From assembly GCA_937891765.1 (NCBI GenBank), contig CALAGQ010000124.1, forward strand, positions 1-64,000: a stretch of 64,000 nucleotides of DNA. The letters run 5' to 3'. Position numbers and translations under genes: made by a program. Source of the DNA: an uncultured Nitrospina sp. GTDB taxonomy: Bacteria; Nitrospinota; Nitrospinia; Nitrospinales; VA-1. The notes beneath the pieces are model-generated. The model had not been told where the DNA came from and did not search any database. It saw only the letters and a program-made list of their open reading frames with translations. This document shows, in pieces, positions 15,574 to 25,070 of this stretch; position 1 is the first letter of the stretch; every line of letters begins with the position of its first letter.

Positions 15574-17555
15574 GAAAACAAATGTTCAAAAAATCCCATT
15601 ACTTAAAGATAACTTTTCTTTTGCTACTTTTAATTGGTTGGCCGGTGGTTACCGCACATTCTGCAGTCTTGCCTGTGGACCGTCAGTTGGAGTCCGCGTT
15701 ACTTCAGGAGCGGGGTATTGACCATGAAGTTAAAAATGTGGCGCCATTAATGGTATTAGCTCAAAACCAGAGCGGAGACTCAATGGGTGAGCCTTTGGGC
15801 GAAATTGTTTTTCTCAACACAGAAGAAGACGGGCAAAGTGCTATCGTTTCCATCGAATCAAGCCAGCCTGTCCAATATACGGCGTTTAAGCTTCTGAATC
15901 CGCTCCGGCTGATTTTAGATTTTCCGAAAATGGGTCAAGGAAATCTGGCCAGCCGCATTCAGGTTGATAAAGGGATCATAGACTCCATCCGCCCCATCCA
16001 TTTTAAAGAGGCAGGTGTATTGCGTCTAGAAATCGTTCTCAACCAATCGGCAGACTATGAAATTAAAAAACCGGAAAAAAATAAACTGATCGTTCGTTTG
16101 CAATCCTCGGAGCAGGCATCCGGTCAGCAAATGGCTCAGTCTTCGTCCAATGGGTCTACTAACAAGTCTGACAATGACGCGACATCCACAAAGGGTGAGG
16201 AGAATCAAGACACGTGTTTCCCCATGCTATACGGAGAGAAGGAAGCAATTTCTCTGGACTTTCAAAATGCCGATGTCCGCAACCTTTTTAGAATCTTCGC
16301 GGAGATCAGCGAGTTCAATGTCATTCTTTCTCCTGAAGTGGCAGGCGCCGTAAATATAAGAATGATGGATGTGCCGTGGAATCAGGCTATGGACATCATT
16401 CTCACTAACAGCAACTTGGGACGGGAATGCTTTGGCGATAATATTGTTCGCATCGTCAGCAAAACGGTTCTTGTGGCAGAGGAGAGCGCCCGAATAGCTG
16501 AAAAAGGCCGCATAGTAGCCGACAAGGCTAGTGAAATGGATGGGCAGGATCTGGTCACCGAGGTGGTCCGTATTGACCATGCAAATATTGCTGAACTTTC
16601 GGCAAGTCTTGTTGCCTTAAAGAGCACCCGCGAAGACGCTAAAATTACTGTGGATACTCGTACCAATACCCTGATTTTAAATGATCTGCGGAAGTATGTG
16701 GATAACATGCTGGAGACCATAAGCGTTCTGGATGTTCCTACAGCCCAGGTTTTGATTGAAGCGAAGATTGTTGAGATCAACAAAAACTATGCCGAGGAAT
16801 TGGGAATTCAGTGGGGTATGCGTGGTGACCTGACTAATATCCCAGGTACTGCAAACATCCAGCCGTCTGCCAATTCTACTTCAACTTCTGTAACCACCCA
16901 ATCCGCATCTAACACAACCGGAAGTGCTGTTCTTGTCCCTACTACTACAGTTACACAACCATTTATGGTGGATTTAGCCCAGACTGCAACTTTAGCGGCA
17001 GGGACTCTATCCGGTTTTGATCTCGCTTTGGGAAGTCTCTTTAGAAATGGGTTGAATCTAAATATCAGGCTGGAGGCTATAGAGACAGAGGGTAAAGGGC
17101 GGATTCTTTCCAGTCCCAAAATCACCACTGCGGACAATAAGGAAGCCAGAATACAAAGTGGTTCGAGGATTCCCTATCAGATAACTTCGGCAGAGGGTAA
17201 CTCGGTTGCTTTTATCGATGCTGAGCTCGCTCTTAAGGTGACGCCCCATATTACTTCGGATAATAAGGTTTATATGTCTATTGACGCAACCAAAAACTCT
17301 CCCGATTTTAGTAGGCTCGTGGTTGGTGTACCGACCATTAATACTAAGGAAACGCATACGGAAGTTTTAGTGGGGAATGGAGACACTACTGTTTTGGGTG
17401 GAATTTATGAAAGCTCTGAAACTAGTAGCAAGAAACAAGTGCCATTTCTCTCTCAAATACCTTTACTGGGCCTTCTGTTTCAAAGCCGTGGCGAGTCCGA
17501 TATTATTAATGAGCTTTTGGTATTTATCACTCCCACCATAATTGAAACAAATTGA
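15570..17555 (+). CDS. pilQ: Type IV pilus secretin PilQ
   Basis: Outer-membrane channel of the type IV pilus, 661 residues. A signal peptide (about 12-33) is followed by an AMIN domain (about 75-165) for peptidoglycan anchoring, a Ser/Asn-rich linker, an STN domain beginning SLDFQNADVRNLFRIFAEIS, a secretin N1 domain (VVRIDHANIAELSASLVALK) and the C-terminal secretin beta-barrel with the hallmark VPFLSQIPLLGLLFQ. A Thr/Ser/Asn-rich insertion lies within the barrel entry region (about 425-470). The stop at 17555 ends the pil operon; no strong terminator is seen before aroB. Confidence 0.95.
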   Translation: MRKQMFKKSHYLKITFLLLLLIGWPVVTAHSAVLPVDRQLESALLQERGIDHEVKNVAPLMVLAQNQSGDSMGEPLGEIVFLNTEEDGQSAIVSIESSQPVQYTAFKLLNPLRLILDFPKMGQGNLASRIQVDKGIIDSIRPIHFKEAGVLRLEIVLNQSADYEIKKPEKNKLIVRLQSSEQASGQQMAQSSSNGSTNKSDNDATSTKGEENQDTCFPMLYGEKEAISLDFQNADVRNLFRIFAEISEFNVILSPEVAGAVNIRMMDVPWNQAMDIILTNSNLGRECFGDNIVRIVSKTVLVAEESARIAEKGRIVADKASEMDGQDLVTEVVRIDHANIAELSASLVALKSTREDAKITVDTRTNTLILNDLRKYVDNMLETISVLDVPTAQVLIEAKIVEINKNYAEELGIQWGMRGDLTNIPGTANIQPSANSTSTSVTTQSASNTTGSAVLVPTTTVTQPFMVDLAQTATLAAGTLSGFDLALGSLFRNGLNLNIRLEAIETEGKGRILSSPKITTADNKEARIQSGSRIPYQITSAEGNSVAFIDAELALKVTPHITSDNKVYMSIDATKNSPDFSRLVVGVPTINTKETHTEVLVGNGDTTVLGGIYESSETSSKKQVPFLSQIPLLGLLFQSRGESDIINELLVFITPTIIETN

Positions 17556-17635
17556 TTTCTGTGCTTAAGCCTGATTAAATTAGGGCTGGAAAAAATTCAC
17601 GCACGGAAACCTTACATATAGAAAATAATAGGAAT

Positions 17636-18706
17636 ATGCAACGCTTAAGCATTGACCTGGGTGAAAGAAGTTATGACATTCTCATTGGCCCCGGTCTAAG
17701 AAAGCAGGTGGGTGAGTTCCTCAAGCCTATCTTTAACCCCAGCCGGGTTGTGGTCATCACCCACCCTTCTATCAACAGTCTCTATGGCGAAGAGGTGGTG
17801 GAGAGTTTTGTTGCACAGGGATGGACCACCGACATCATCGAAGTTCCCGAAGGCGAATCTTCCAAGAACCTGAGCCAGACGGAAAAATTATACGACCGCC
17901 TGCTGGAATTGAATTGCGACAGAAAATCCGTTCTGGTGGCTTTGGGCGGTGGAGTGATTGGAGATCTGGTGGGTTTTGTCGCGGCGACTTATCAGAGAGG
18001 AATTCCCTTCATACAAGTGCCGACAACTTTACTTTCCCAGGTTGACAGCAGTGTTGGAGGAAAAACAGCGGTCAATCATCCCAAGGGAAAAAATATGATT
18101 GGGGCGTTTTACCAGCCGCGCCTGGTCGTGGCGGATCTGGAAACTCTCAGGACGCTTTCCCAGAAAGAATATCGGGCGGGACTGGCAGAGGTTGTCAAAT
18201 ATGGCGTCATTGCCGATGCCAGACTTTTTGAATTTCTGGAAGCTCATTATAAGGAAATTCTTAACCTCGACCACAAATCCCTTGCCCATATCGTTGAGAC
18301 CTCCTGCGCCATAAAGGCGAGAGTGGTTGAAAAGGATGAGCGGGAAAGCCATTATCGGATGATCCTCAACTTTGGTCATACTTTCGGTCACGCCATCGAA
18401 TCGTTGACGGACTATTCTCAATTTGTTCATGGAGAAGCGGTGGCGATGGGAATGGTGCGTGCAGCACAACTGTCTCATTCTGTTGGAAAATGCTCCGAAG
18501 AAGTCCCAAAACGCCTGGAAGCCTTGCTGAAAAATCTGGGCCTGCCGGTCGATATGCCGGAGTTGGATTCCTCAGCCGTGATAGAAACTTTGTATCATGA
18601 TAAAAAAACCATGGACCATAAGATAAAATTCATTCTGGTCAAAGAAATCGGTTCCATCGAAATCATGGACCAAATGTCGGAAGCGGAAATTTTAAAAGTG
18701 CTTTGA
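17636..18706 (+). CDS. aroB: 3-dehydroquinate synthase
   Basis: Second enzyme of the shikimate pathway, converting DAHP to 3-dehydroquinate with NAD and a divalent metal. The 356-residue protein is full length. Recognised motifs are GGGVIGDLVGFVAATYQRG, the GGKTAVNHPKGKNMIGAFYQP active-site loop, and the metal ligands in AEVVKYGVI, LNFGHTFGHAIE and FVHGEAVAMGM. Linkage of aroB to pilMNOPQ is common in proteobacteria, though aroK is missing here. The ATG at 17636 is preceded by TAGGAA at short spacing. Confidence 0.96.
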   Translation: MQRLSIDLGERSYDILIGPGLRKQVGEFLKPIFNPSRVVVITHPSINSLYGEEVVESFVAQGWTTDIIEVPEGESSKNLSQTEKLYDRLLELNCDRKSVLVALGGGVIGDLVGFVAATYQRGIPFIQVPTTLLSQVDSSVGGKTAVNHPKGKNMIGAFYQPRLVVADLETLRTLSQKEYRAGLAEVVKYGVIADARLFEFLEAHYKEILNLDHKSLAHIVETSCAIKARVVEKDERESHYRMILNFGHTFGHAIESLTDYSQFVHGEAVAMGMVRAAQLSHSVGKCSEEVPKRLEALLKNLGLPVDMPELDSSAVIETLYHDKKTMDHKIKFILVKEIGSIEIMDQMSEAEILKVL

Positions 18707-18747
18707 GTTAGTTCCATCGAATCTGCGTCGGTTGTCAGGATTAAACT

Positions 18748-19425
18748 ATGTCGGTCAGACCAACAATTTTAAAATCAGTATTGATTTTTTTTGCATTGAT
18801 ATGGCTTGCCGATGCGGAGGCCGCCATTTACAAATGGAAAGATGAAAATGGTAAAACCCATTTTACCGACGACTCCACCAAAGTTCCGCAAGAATTCCAG
18901 GACAAACCTTTTATAAAAGGTCGCCAACCCCAAAGAGAAACTCCAAAGCCTAAAGAGGAAAAAGCGCAGGGTGAGGGAGGTGAGACCTCTGCAGAAAAAA
19001 AGCCTGGCGAAAATGAAAAAAAAGAAGACGATAAGAAGAAGGAAGGTATAACGGAGGCACAGCGTTCTGCTCTCGAAGCCGCAGTCAGTTTCCTGAAAGC
19101 GGATATCCCTCGGTACGAGAAATTTTATACCTACCCGCCCAGCCGGAGCAAATTTCGTGTTCTCAAACAGGCCGTGGCAGGTGCGACTGCTCAAAAGCAG
19201 GGTCTATTTGGGCAAGTCAAACAGCACGATCTCCCCGAACTCAAAGCCGTTGCCGGGTTTCTGGACGCAAGCATCGCGGCAGATGAAAAATCCCAGAAGA
19301 TTATGCCGACCACCATTACATCAACCCGCCAAACCCAAGCGCTGGTAAGCCGGCTGAAGGGTGAAACTGAGACGGAAAAAAAGCTGCTGGAACAACTGAC
19401 CGCTGCCCTCAGTGCCAAAAAATAA
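18748..19425 (+). CDS. Secreted DUF4124-domain protein (225 residues)
   Basis: A signal peptide (about 1-26, cut after ADAEA) precedes a DUF4124 domain with the core IYKWKDENGKTHFTDD (about 27-50). A strongly charged Lys/Glu linker follows (about 60-110), then a helical C-terminal domain. DUF4124 is a small beta domain of unknown function seen in Gram-negative envelope proteins. The next gene carries a second, near-identical domain, so the two are probably a tandem duplication that diverged outside the domain. The location in the periplasm is inferred from the signal peptide. Confidence 0.75.
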   Translation: MSVRPTILKSVLIFFALIWLADAEAAIYKWKDENGKTHFTDDSTKVPQEFQDKPFIKGRQPQRETPKPKEEKAQGEGGETSAEKKPGENEKKEDDKKKEGITEAQRSALEAAVSFLKADIPRYEKFYTYPPSRSKFRVLKQAVAGATAQKQGLFGQVKQHDLPELKAVAGFLDASIAADEKSQKIMPTTITSTRQTQALVSRLKGETETEKKLLEQLTAALSAKK

Positions 19426-19542
19426 TTTCCGTGCCTTTTTCTTTTGCTAAAATAAGATGAGTTCCAGTTTGGAATCATAATCAGGTTTTTGTCGAGGGCT
19501 AGTGTGCTCATTATCTTCTTTAAAAAAAGTGTACCCAGATCG

Positions 19543-20085
19543 ATGAAGGCTTTTCTGATAATTGGATTGGCGTTATGTTGGGTGTTGGCCAGCACGCCTG
19601 CCCACGCCAAAATTTACAAGTGGAAAGATGAGAATGGTAAAACCCACTTTACCAATGACCCTACCAAGGTGCCCAAAGCAGAAAATACGGAGGTGGAAAC
19701 TTCTCAAGAATTGATGGCCTCCCCTGCCTCCGTTGCAAAGCCAGACCTCCCCCAGATAAATGAGGAGCCTTCTGCCGAAAAGGAAGAGGAGGGGTCTCTT
19801 GAAGATATATACAAAAAATTTAAAATAGAAAAACCCGATAAAAAACAAAGTTCTGAGCGGGAACAAGAATCCACTCAAAAGCTTCTTCAAAAGGCAGAGG
19901 CGTCCCGCGAGCGCCAGCTCAAAAAACTTAAAGAGATAGAGAATCTGGATCACAAGCCAGAAAGCTGGACCAATGAAGGGTCTCTGGAAGAAATTGCGGA
20001 TGGGCTGAAAAAAGGAGTTGAAAAGTCTGACCAAGAGATCAAGCGCTATAAAGAAAGACTAAATCCAACAGCCCCTGAAAACTAA
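19543..20085 (+). CDS. Secreted DUF4124-domain protein (180 residues), paralogue
   Basis: I place the start at the ATG at 19543, which yields a clean signal peptide (MKAFLIIGLALCWVLASTPA, cut after AHA); the frame extends upstream to a TTG at 19489. The mature protein begins directly with the DUF4124 core KIYKWKDENGKTHFTNDPTK. The remainder is a low-complexity, Glu/Lys-rich helical region likely to form a coiled coil (about 100-170). The domain is nearly the same as in the preceding gene. A short hairpin, CAGTGC/GCACTG, at 20115-20135 follows the stop codon by 30 bases. Confidence 0.72.
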   Translation: MKAFLIIGLALCWVLASTPAHAKIYKWKDENGKTHFTNDPTKVPKAENTEVETSQELMASPASVAKPDLPQINEEPSAEKEEEGSLEDIYKKFKIEKPDKKQSSEREQESTQKLLQKAEASRERQLKKLKEIENLDHKPESWTNEGSLEEIADGLKKGVEKSDQEIKRYKERLNPTAPEN

Positions 20086-20314
20086 CGGGTTTTTCAAAAA
20101 GTTCCAACCAATGTCAGTGCTTCGGTGTGGCACTGCTTCCTAATAATCATTTCTTCGATTCACAAGATCCTGCCCAATACCTTCTCATGTGTCGTATCTC
20201 TTCACTTGCTTTTCATGCAGGGGTCTTGCCAATCCTGATCGGTGGGTTTAAATTGATTAGGGCAGACGGTGCTTGTTCTATTTTATTCTCCTTCAATTTC
20301 CTGAGGATCTGGCC

Positions 20315-21802
20315 ATGGCAATCAAAACCTATAAAAACTATATAGATGGGAAATGGGTAGCTTCTTCCAGCGGTGAGACTTTCGACAATATCAACCCCGC
20401 CAACCACAGAGAAATTCTCGGACGTTTCCAGAAATCTAATGCGAATGATCTGAACAAAGCGGTGAAATCAGCCGTCAAAGCCCAGGAAGGGTGGAGAAAT
20501 CTGCCGGCCCCAAAACGCGGCGAAATTCTTTTCCGGGTGGGTGAACTTCTGACCAAACATAAAGAATCTCTGGCAAAGGACATGACCCGTGAAATGGGAA
20601 AGGTCCTCAACGAAGCCCGCGGAGATGTTCAGGAGGCGATCGACCTGACTTATTACACGGCGGGAGAGGGTCGGCGATTGCAGGGAGAAACCGTTCCCTC
20701 TGAATTGAATGATAAGTTTTGTATGACCGTGCGAATGCCAGTGGGAGTGGTGGCGGCGATCACGCCGTGGAATTTTCCCATAGCCATTCCATCCTGGAAG
20801 CTGATTCCGGCCCTGGTTTGCGGTAATACTGTAGTGTTCAAGCCAGCCAGCGACACGCCCCTTTCGGCATATCGTTTTGTGAAACTATTTGAAGAGGCGG
20901 GCTTGCCACCGGGGGTGTTGAACTTCGTCACCGGTACAGGGGCAGAAATCGGCGAACCTTTGGTCGAGCATCACAACATCAAACTGGTTTCATTTACGGG
21001 CTCAACCGACACCGGATCGAGGGTGGCGCAAAAATGTGCCTGGAATATGAAACAATATTCTTTGGAAATGGGCGGGAAGAACGCCATCATCGTGATGGAC
21101 GATGCCGATCTCGACCTTGCTGTGGAAGGCGTAATATGGGGAGCGTTTGGGACAACCGGGCAACGGTGCACCGCCTGCAGCCGTGTTGTTGTACATAAAA
21201 AAATACTTAAAAAATTTACCAGCCGTCTTCTCAAACGCACGAAAACGCTTCGGCTGGGAGATGGGCTCAAAAATACCACCGATGTTGGACCGCTGATCAA
21301 CGAGGCTCAACGGCAGAAGGTTTTGGGCTACTGCAAGATAGGTATGGAAGAAGGTGCCAAACTACTTCTGGGCGGCAATGCTTATAAGAAAGGTAAATGC
21401 AGGGAGGGGTTCTTCTTTGAACCGACATTGTTTGCGGGGGTGTCTCCGAAAATGCGCATAGCGCAGGAAGAAATATTTGGCCCGGTGTTGAGCATCATGG
21501 AATGCAAGAGTTTGGAGAACGCGGTGGAGATCGTCAACGATTCGAGGTTTGGATTGTCATCGGCGATTTATACCCGGGATGTGAACCGAGCTTTCAAGGC
21601 CATCGAAAAACTCGACACCGGACTCACCTATATCAACGCGTCAACCATAGGGGCGGAGGTGCAACTCCCGTTTGGTGGTACCAAGGGAACGGGCAACGGT
21701 CACCGCGAAGCCGGAACCACTGCGCTGGAAATTTTCACCGAATGGAAATCGGTGTTTGTCGATTACAGCGGCGTTCTGCAAAAAGCCCAGATAGAGGATT
21801 GA
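20315..21802 (+). CDS. NAD(P)-dependent aldehyde dehydrogenase
   Basis: A 495-residue soluble enzyme of the ALDH superfamily. The general base Glu251 (LEMGGKNA) and nucleophile Cys285 (GQRCTACS) have the standard spacing of 34 residues. [13 protein letters not shown] is the cofactor-binding turn and [11 protein letters not shown] the C-terminal family signature. Closest in appearance to the semialdehyde or betaine-type groups ([22 protein letters not shown] at the start), but substrate cannot be assigned. The ATG at 20315 has GAGGAT just upstream; an in-frame ATG at 20273 is less suitable. It stands alone between the DUF4124 pair and the MBL gene. Confidence 0.88.
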   Translation: MAIKTYKNYIDGKWVASSSGETFDNINPANHREILGRFQKSNANDLNKAVKSAVKAQEGWRNLPAPKRGEILFRVGELLTKHKESLAKDMTREMGKVLNEARGDVQEAIDLTYYTAGEGRRLQGETVPSELNDKFCMTVRMPVGVVAAITPWNFPIAIPSWKLIPALVCGNTVVFKPASDTPLSAYRFVKLFEEAGLPPGVLNFVTGTGAEIGEPLVEHHNIKLVSFTGSTDTGSRVAQKCAWNMKQYSLEMGGKNAIIVMDDADLDLAVEGVIWGAFGTTGQRCTACSRVVVHKKILKKFTSRLLKRTKTLRLGDGLKNTTDVGPLINEAQRQKVLGYCKIGMEEGAKLLLGGNAYKKGKCREGFFFEPTLFAGVSPKMRIAQEEIFGPVLSIMECKSLENAVEIVNDSRFGLSSAIYTRDVNRAFKAIEKLDTGLTYINASTIGAEVQLPFGGTKGTGNGHREAGTTALEIFTEWKSVFVDYSGVLQKAQIED

Positions 21803-21974
21803 ATATTTCTATGTTAGAATTGCTGTCACCAGTCGCTACTCGTTTTAGTAGCCACCAAGTTTACTGCAATCCTTAGAAATGCTCTAGTGGGGAAAAGTTA
21901 TCATCCATATCCCGGAAGCAAAACAAACCTCGTCCGATCATGAAGATCGGTCTTCCCGTTTAAAATTCTCTATA

Positions 21975-22724
21975 TTGTCCAGCGGTAGTGGTGGCAATTC
22001 TGTTTATATCGAGGCAGACGGAAAACGTATTTTGATTGATGCCGGGTTGAGCGAAAAAAAACTCTCTCAACGCATCGCTCATATCGACCGATCCCTAAAT
22101 GGACTGGACGCGGTGTTCGCCACGCATGAACACTCCGATCACATCCGTGGTATGGGGCCCCTATTAAGAAAACATCAACTTCAGCTCTTCACCACTGAAG
22201 GGACTTATAAACAAGCCAGCCCTTCCATGGGAAAGCTTCCTGGTTTCAATCCGATCCGAGCCGGGCAACCTGTTGAGTTTGGCGAGTTGGTGGTAGAACC
22301 TTATGCCACCCCTCATGACGCGGAAGAATCGGTGGCCTTCGTCATCCACTATCGGGGATTGCGTCTTGGCCTTGCGACCGATCTTGGCAGAGTGACGCAA
22401 GAGGTCACAAACAAACTGCAAAATCTGGATGCCCTACTCATCGAGTCCAATCACGATGTGCACATGCTGGACGCCGGGCCCTATCCCTGGGTCACCAAGA
22501 GAAGAATTAAAAGCGATGTTGGGCATCTTTCCAACGAAGCCTGTGGCGAACTGTTGTCATCGGTCAAGCATTCCGGGTTACGGCTCGTCGTGTTAATGCA
22601 TATGAGCGAGACCAACAACCATCCCGAGCTGGCTCGAATCACCGCCCAGCAGGCTTTGGGAGAAGACTCACCGAAAATGATCATCGCCGAACAAAATCAC
22701 CCCACCCCACTAATGGCCCTCTAG
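21975..22724 (+). CDS. MBL-fold metallo-hydrolase, YycJ/WalJ-like
   Basis: 249 residues from a TTG at 21975. The metal motif THEHSDH (50-56) and later ligands (ATPHDAEE, ATDLG, LMHMSE) mark a metallo-beta-lactamase-fold hydrolase of the YycJ group. That group usually begins M-KFSILASGSSGNS; here the frame upstream of the TTG reads LKFSI and stays open to a TAG at 21885, but contains no ATG or GTG. Either translation starts at the TTG and lacks four conserved residues, or at a rare codon (ATC or ATA), or the 5' end carries an indel. A misplaced ATG in another frame (21939) supports the indel idea weakly. The stop TAG lies in an R1 repeat. Confidence 0.8.
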   Translation: MSSGSGGNSVYIEADGKRILIDAGLSEKKLSQRIAHIDRSLNGLDAVFATHEHSDHIRGMGPLLRKHQLQLFTTEGTYKQASPSMGKLPGFNPIRAGQPVEFGELVVEPYATPHDAEESVAFVIHYRGLRLGLATDLGRVTQEVTNKLQNLDALLIESNHDVHMLDAGPYPWVTKRRIKSDVGHLSNEACGELLSSVKHSGLRLVVLMHMSETNNHPELARITAQQALGEDSPKMIIAEQNHPTPLMAL

Positions 22725-22800
22725 CCACTCGGCGTGGGGCCAACTAGCAATGGCTCTGTCTCGCTGGCAAAGAGTTGTCTCGGCTTGAAAAGCCATCACC
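22721..22800. repeat. R1 dispersed repeat, copy 3
   Basis: Starts with CTAGCCACTCGGCGTGGGGC, whose CTAG holds the stop codon of the MBL gene, and continues with AACTAGCAATGG and TTGTCTCGGCTTGAAAAGCC, all R1 segments. It ends 25 bases before the next start codon. Confidence 0.7.
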
Positions 22801-22824
22801 CCGTTCAATCTAGAAAAATAGTTC

Positions 22825-24138
22825 ATGAATGATATTCGCGAAAAAGTAATTGGCAGTTGGTTTGGCATGGCGGTGGGTGATGCCATGGGCCGACCTGCGA
22901 AAGGATTGAAGCCCGCCGCCATCCGACAGATTTTCGGGGCGATGGACGACTTCAAGGATGTGCGCCCGATCATGGGCAAGGGAATTAAAGGTTACCGCAT
23001 GCAGGGATTGTATGGAGCCCCTACCCAATGCGCCCTGGCGGTGGGCGATGCCTTACTTAAAAACAAAAAACAGTTTCTGGCGGAATCGGCGAAAAACTTT
23101 CAGGAGCTTGCGAAATCTGGACCGGAAGGTTATTTCGGAATCTACCGCAACCACTCGGCTTGCCTGTGGCGGGCGGTGGATCTGCTGGACGACCTGGAGG
23201 AAGAGAAAGTCTCGGAACAGAACTCTTCAACTGCCCTGTTTGTCACTTTGGCTGTTCCTCTGGCTTTGTTCCAGGGCAAATGGTCCAAAACTCTGGCGGG
23301 ACAATGTTTTGATGTTTGCCTGTTGATGAACCGGAACCGGTTTGAAGTTGTAGGAACCGTATTAAGCGGATTTTTAGTGACTCGGTTCCTGGCTTTAAAT
23401 CCTGAAGAGATTTCTGCCATCGATATTTTGCAGGAGGCGGAGGAAGTATGCCGTCAGGCGGAAGCGGACTATCAGTTGAGGTTCCCGGAATCGCAAGACG
23501 GAGGTCTTAAGGGCGCGAACGCTTTGAGCGGAGCTCTGAAAGGTTTGGCGGAAAAATTTAATGAGCCGGATCTCTTGCAATGGCTCTCAGAATATTCCAA
23601 CGCCTTTACCAAATTGGAAATCCATCACCCTTCGCAAGGGTTTGTGGTGACTTTGCTGCCACTGGCTTTGTATTGCGTGCTTCACCCGCCGGAGCCAGGT
23701 TTCGCCGCCAGCCTCACGCATGCCTTGAGTCACGGGCGGGAGACGGAAATGCTGGGTGCCCTGGTGGGGGCCTGGGCCGGAGCGCTTTATGGATTCGACA
23801 ATATCCCGGCTTCCTGGAAAAGTGGATTGGTCAACGCCAAGGAAATCCGACTGCGGGCAGAGGCTTTATCGATCCGGCGCGGGAAAAAAGAACAAAAAGA
23901 TCTGTTCAATATGGAAGCGGGACTGACTGCCAAAGAGTTTGAAGAAGGCAAACGCAACTTGCCGAAAGATACGAAAAAAGGCATTCAGCTAAAATCGCAA
24001 GACCTTTGGGATGATGATGGGGAGGAGGGTCCCGTTCCCTCGAAAGAGGACCGGGCGGAGTGGAGAAAATTTCAGAAGGAAAAAACCAAATCGAAACGAG
24101 ATCGGCGCAAAAATATCCCCTCATTGGACGATGTTTAG
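22825..24138 (+). CDS. ADP-ribosylglycohydrolase-fold protein, probably catalytically degenerate
   Basis: 437 residues. The N-terminus IGSWFGMAVGDAMGRPAKG (9-27) and the all-helical pattern match the DraG/ARH fold (PF03747). The acidic metal ligands that define active members are changed: the TDDT motif position reads GAPTQC (64-69) and the C-terminal GxDTD motif reads GRETEM (304-309). A metal-binding dinuclear centre therefore looks unlikely, and binding of ADP-ribosylated ligands or a new activity is possible. The last 90 residues form a highly charged Lys/Glu/Asp tail. No ADP-ribosyltransferase gene is adjacent. Fold assignment is by motif recognition only. Confidence 0.65.
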   Translation: MNDIREKVIGSWFGMAVGDAMGRPAKGLKPAAIRQIFGAMDDFKDVRPIMGKGIKGYRMQGLYGAPTQCALAVGDALLKNKKQFLAESAKNFQELAKSGPEGYFGIYRNHSACLWRAVDLLDDLEEEKVSEQNSSTALFVTLAVPLALFQGKWSKTLAGQCFDVCLLMNRNRFEVVGTVLSGFLVTRFLALNPEEISAIDILQEAEEVCRQAEADYQLRFPESQDGGLKGANALSGALKGLAEKFNEPDLLQWLSEYSNAFTKLEIHHPSQGFVVTLLPLALYCVLHPPEPGFAASLTHALSHGRETEMLGALVGAWAGALYGFDNIPASWKSGLVNAKEIRLRAEALSIRRGKKEQKDLFNMEAGLTAKEFEEGKRNLPKDTKKGIQLKSQDLWDDDGEEGPVPSKEDRAEWRKFQKEKTKSKRDRRKNIPSLDDV

Positions 24139-24218
24139 CAATTCCTGGCCGTAAAACCGGCGCAAAAACAGACCTCCCCGAGCCTACTGGCAATCCCTTA
24201 AATGATTGAAAATAAATG

Positions 24219-24246
24219 TTTAATTTTTTTTCATCTGGGGTATAAT
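24219..24246 (+). promoter_or_regulatory. Possible sigma-70 promoter
   Basis: A consensus -10 TATAAT (24241-24246) is preceded by a weak -35 TTTAAT (24219-24224) at 16 bases. It would start transcription about 55 bases before the GTG of the following gene. Confidence 0.4.
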
Positions 24247-24309
24247 AATAGTATCCAATTATGGCCTGACTATTAGATCGTTGCCTTTTGTTTTTGAAAG
24301 GAGAACCCG

Positions 24310-24939
24310 GTGAATACTTTGAAGTCTACAGTTTTATTTATTTTTTGTTTGATGCTCCCACAAGGGGTGTTGGCAGACACGTCGCCGACTGAAAAGCAAA
24401 CCACGCAACCCGCGGTGAAAGCTGAAACGGCAAAACCTGCCACGATGGCTAAGGTTGAAACCACGAAACCTGTAGCAGTAAAAGCTGTGGCTCCAGCCAA
24501 GGCCGAAAAGAAAAAACCCGAAGGTCTGGTCATCGGCAAAAATCTCAAAGTAGGCATGTCTTTGGAAGAGGCGATCAAATTGTTGGGTACCCCTCGCTCG
24601 ATCAAGACCACGCGTGGAACGGAATCCAAACTCGACAGTATTTCCATTGAGTACGCCAATCATGGCATCGTCATTCATTCTCTGAACGACAAAAACCAAA
24701 TTGAGGCGTTAGAAATTCTGCCCGGATTTGCAGGAAGCTTTGCTGAAGGCGTCAAAATAGGAGCTAAAGTCGCGGCCATGATTGACAAGTATGGCGTGCC
24801 CGACACTATGAATACCAGCTTGGCTAAATACCCTAAACGAGGAATCTATTTCTCCCTCAAGGAAAACACGCTGGTCTCGGCGCAGGTCTTCGCCAAAAAC
24901 AGCAAGCTCCTCAGCCACCAACTCTACAAAAATCGCTAG
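24310..24939 (+). CDS. Exported protein with two BamE/SmpA-like repeats
   Basis: 209 residues starting at a GTG (24310) with AAGGAGA seven bases upstream. A signal peptide (about 1-22, cut after VLA) is followed by an Ala/Lys/Thr/Pro-rich linker (to about 73). The folded part has two similar segments, VGMSLEEAIKLLGTPRS and IGAKVAAMIDKYGVPDTM, each typical of the helix-turn of BamE-like (SmpA/OmlA) domains that occur in envelope proteins. There is no lipobox. Function is unknown. The stop TAG falls within the CTAG that begins R1 copy 4. Confidence 0.65.
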   Translation: MNTLKSTVLFIFCLMLPQGVLADTSPTEKQTTQPAVKAETAKPATMAKVETTKPVAVKAVAPAKAEKKKPEGLVIGKNLKVGMSLEEAIKLLGTPRSIKTTRGTESKLDSISIEYANHGIVIHSLNDKNQIEALEILPGFAGSFAEGVKIGAKVAAMIDKYGVPDTMNTSLAKYPKRGIYFSLKENTLVSAQVFAKNSKLLSHQLYKNR

Positions 24940-25070
24940 GCGCAGGGCCAGCGTTACACCGCCACGCGCCCCTTTACAGGGAAGCAATGGGCAAGAGCTC
25001 TTTAAGCCAAGACAATTTTTTAGTCAATAAAAGCTATTGCTAGTTACCACTGGGCGTTGCCCGGGGCTAG
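24936..25070. repeat. R1 dispersed repeat, copy 4, between convergent genes
   Basis: Runs from CTAGGCGCAGGGCCAGC to the hairpin GGGCGTTGCCC and ends GGGGCTAG. The CTAG at each end contains the stop codon of the flanking gene (plus-strand TAG at 24937-24939; minus-strand TAG at 25067-25069). Internally TTTAAGCCAAGACAATTTTT and AAGCTATTGCTAGTTACCA are the standard R1 middle parts. Confidence 0.8.
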
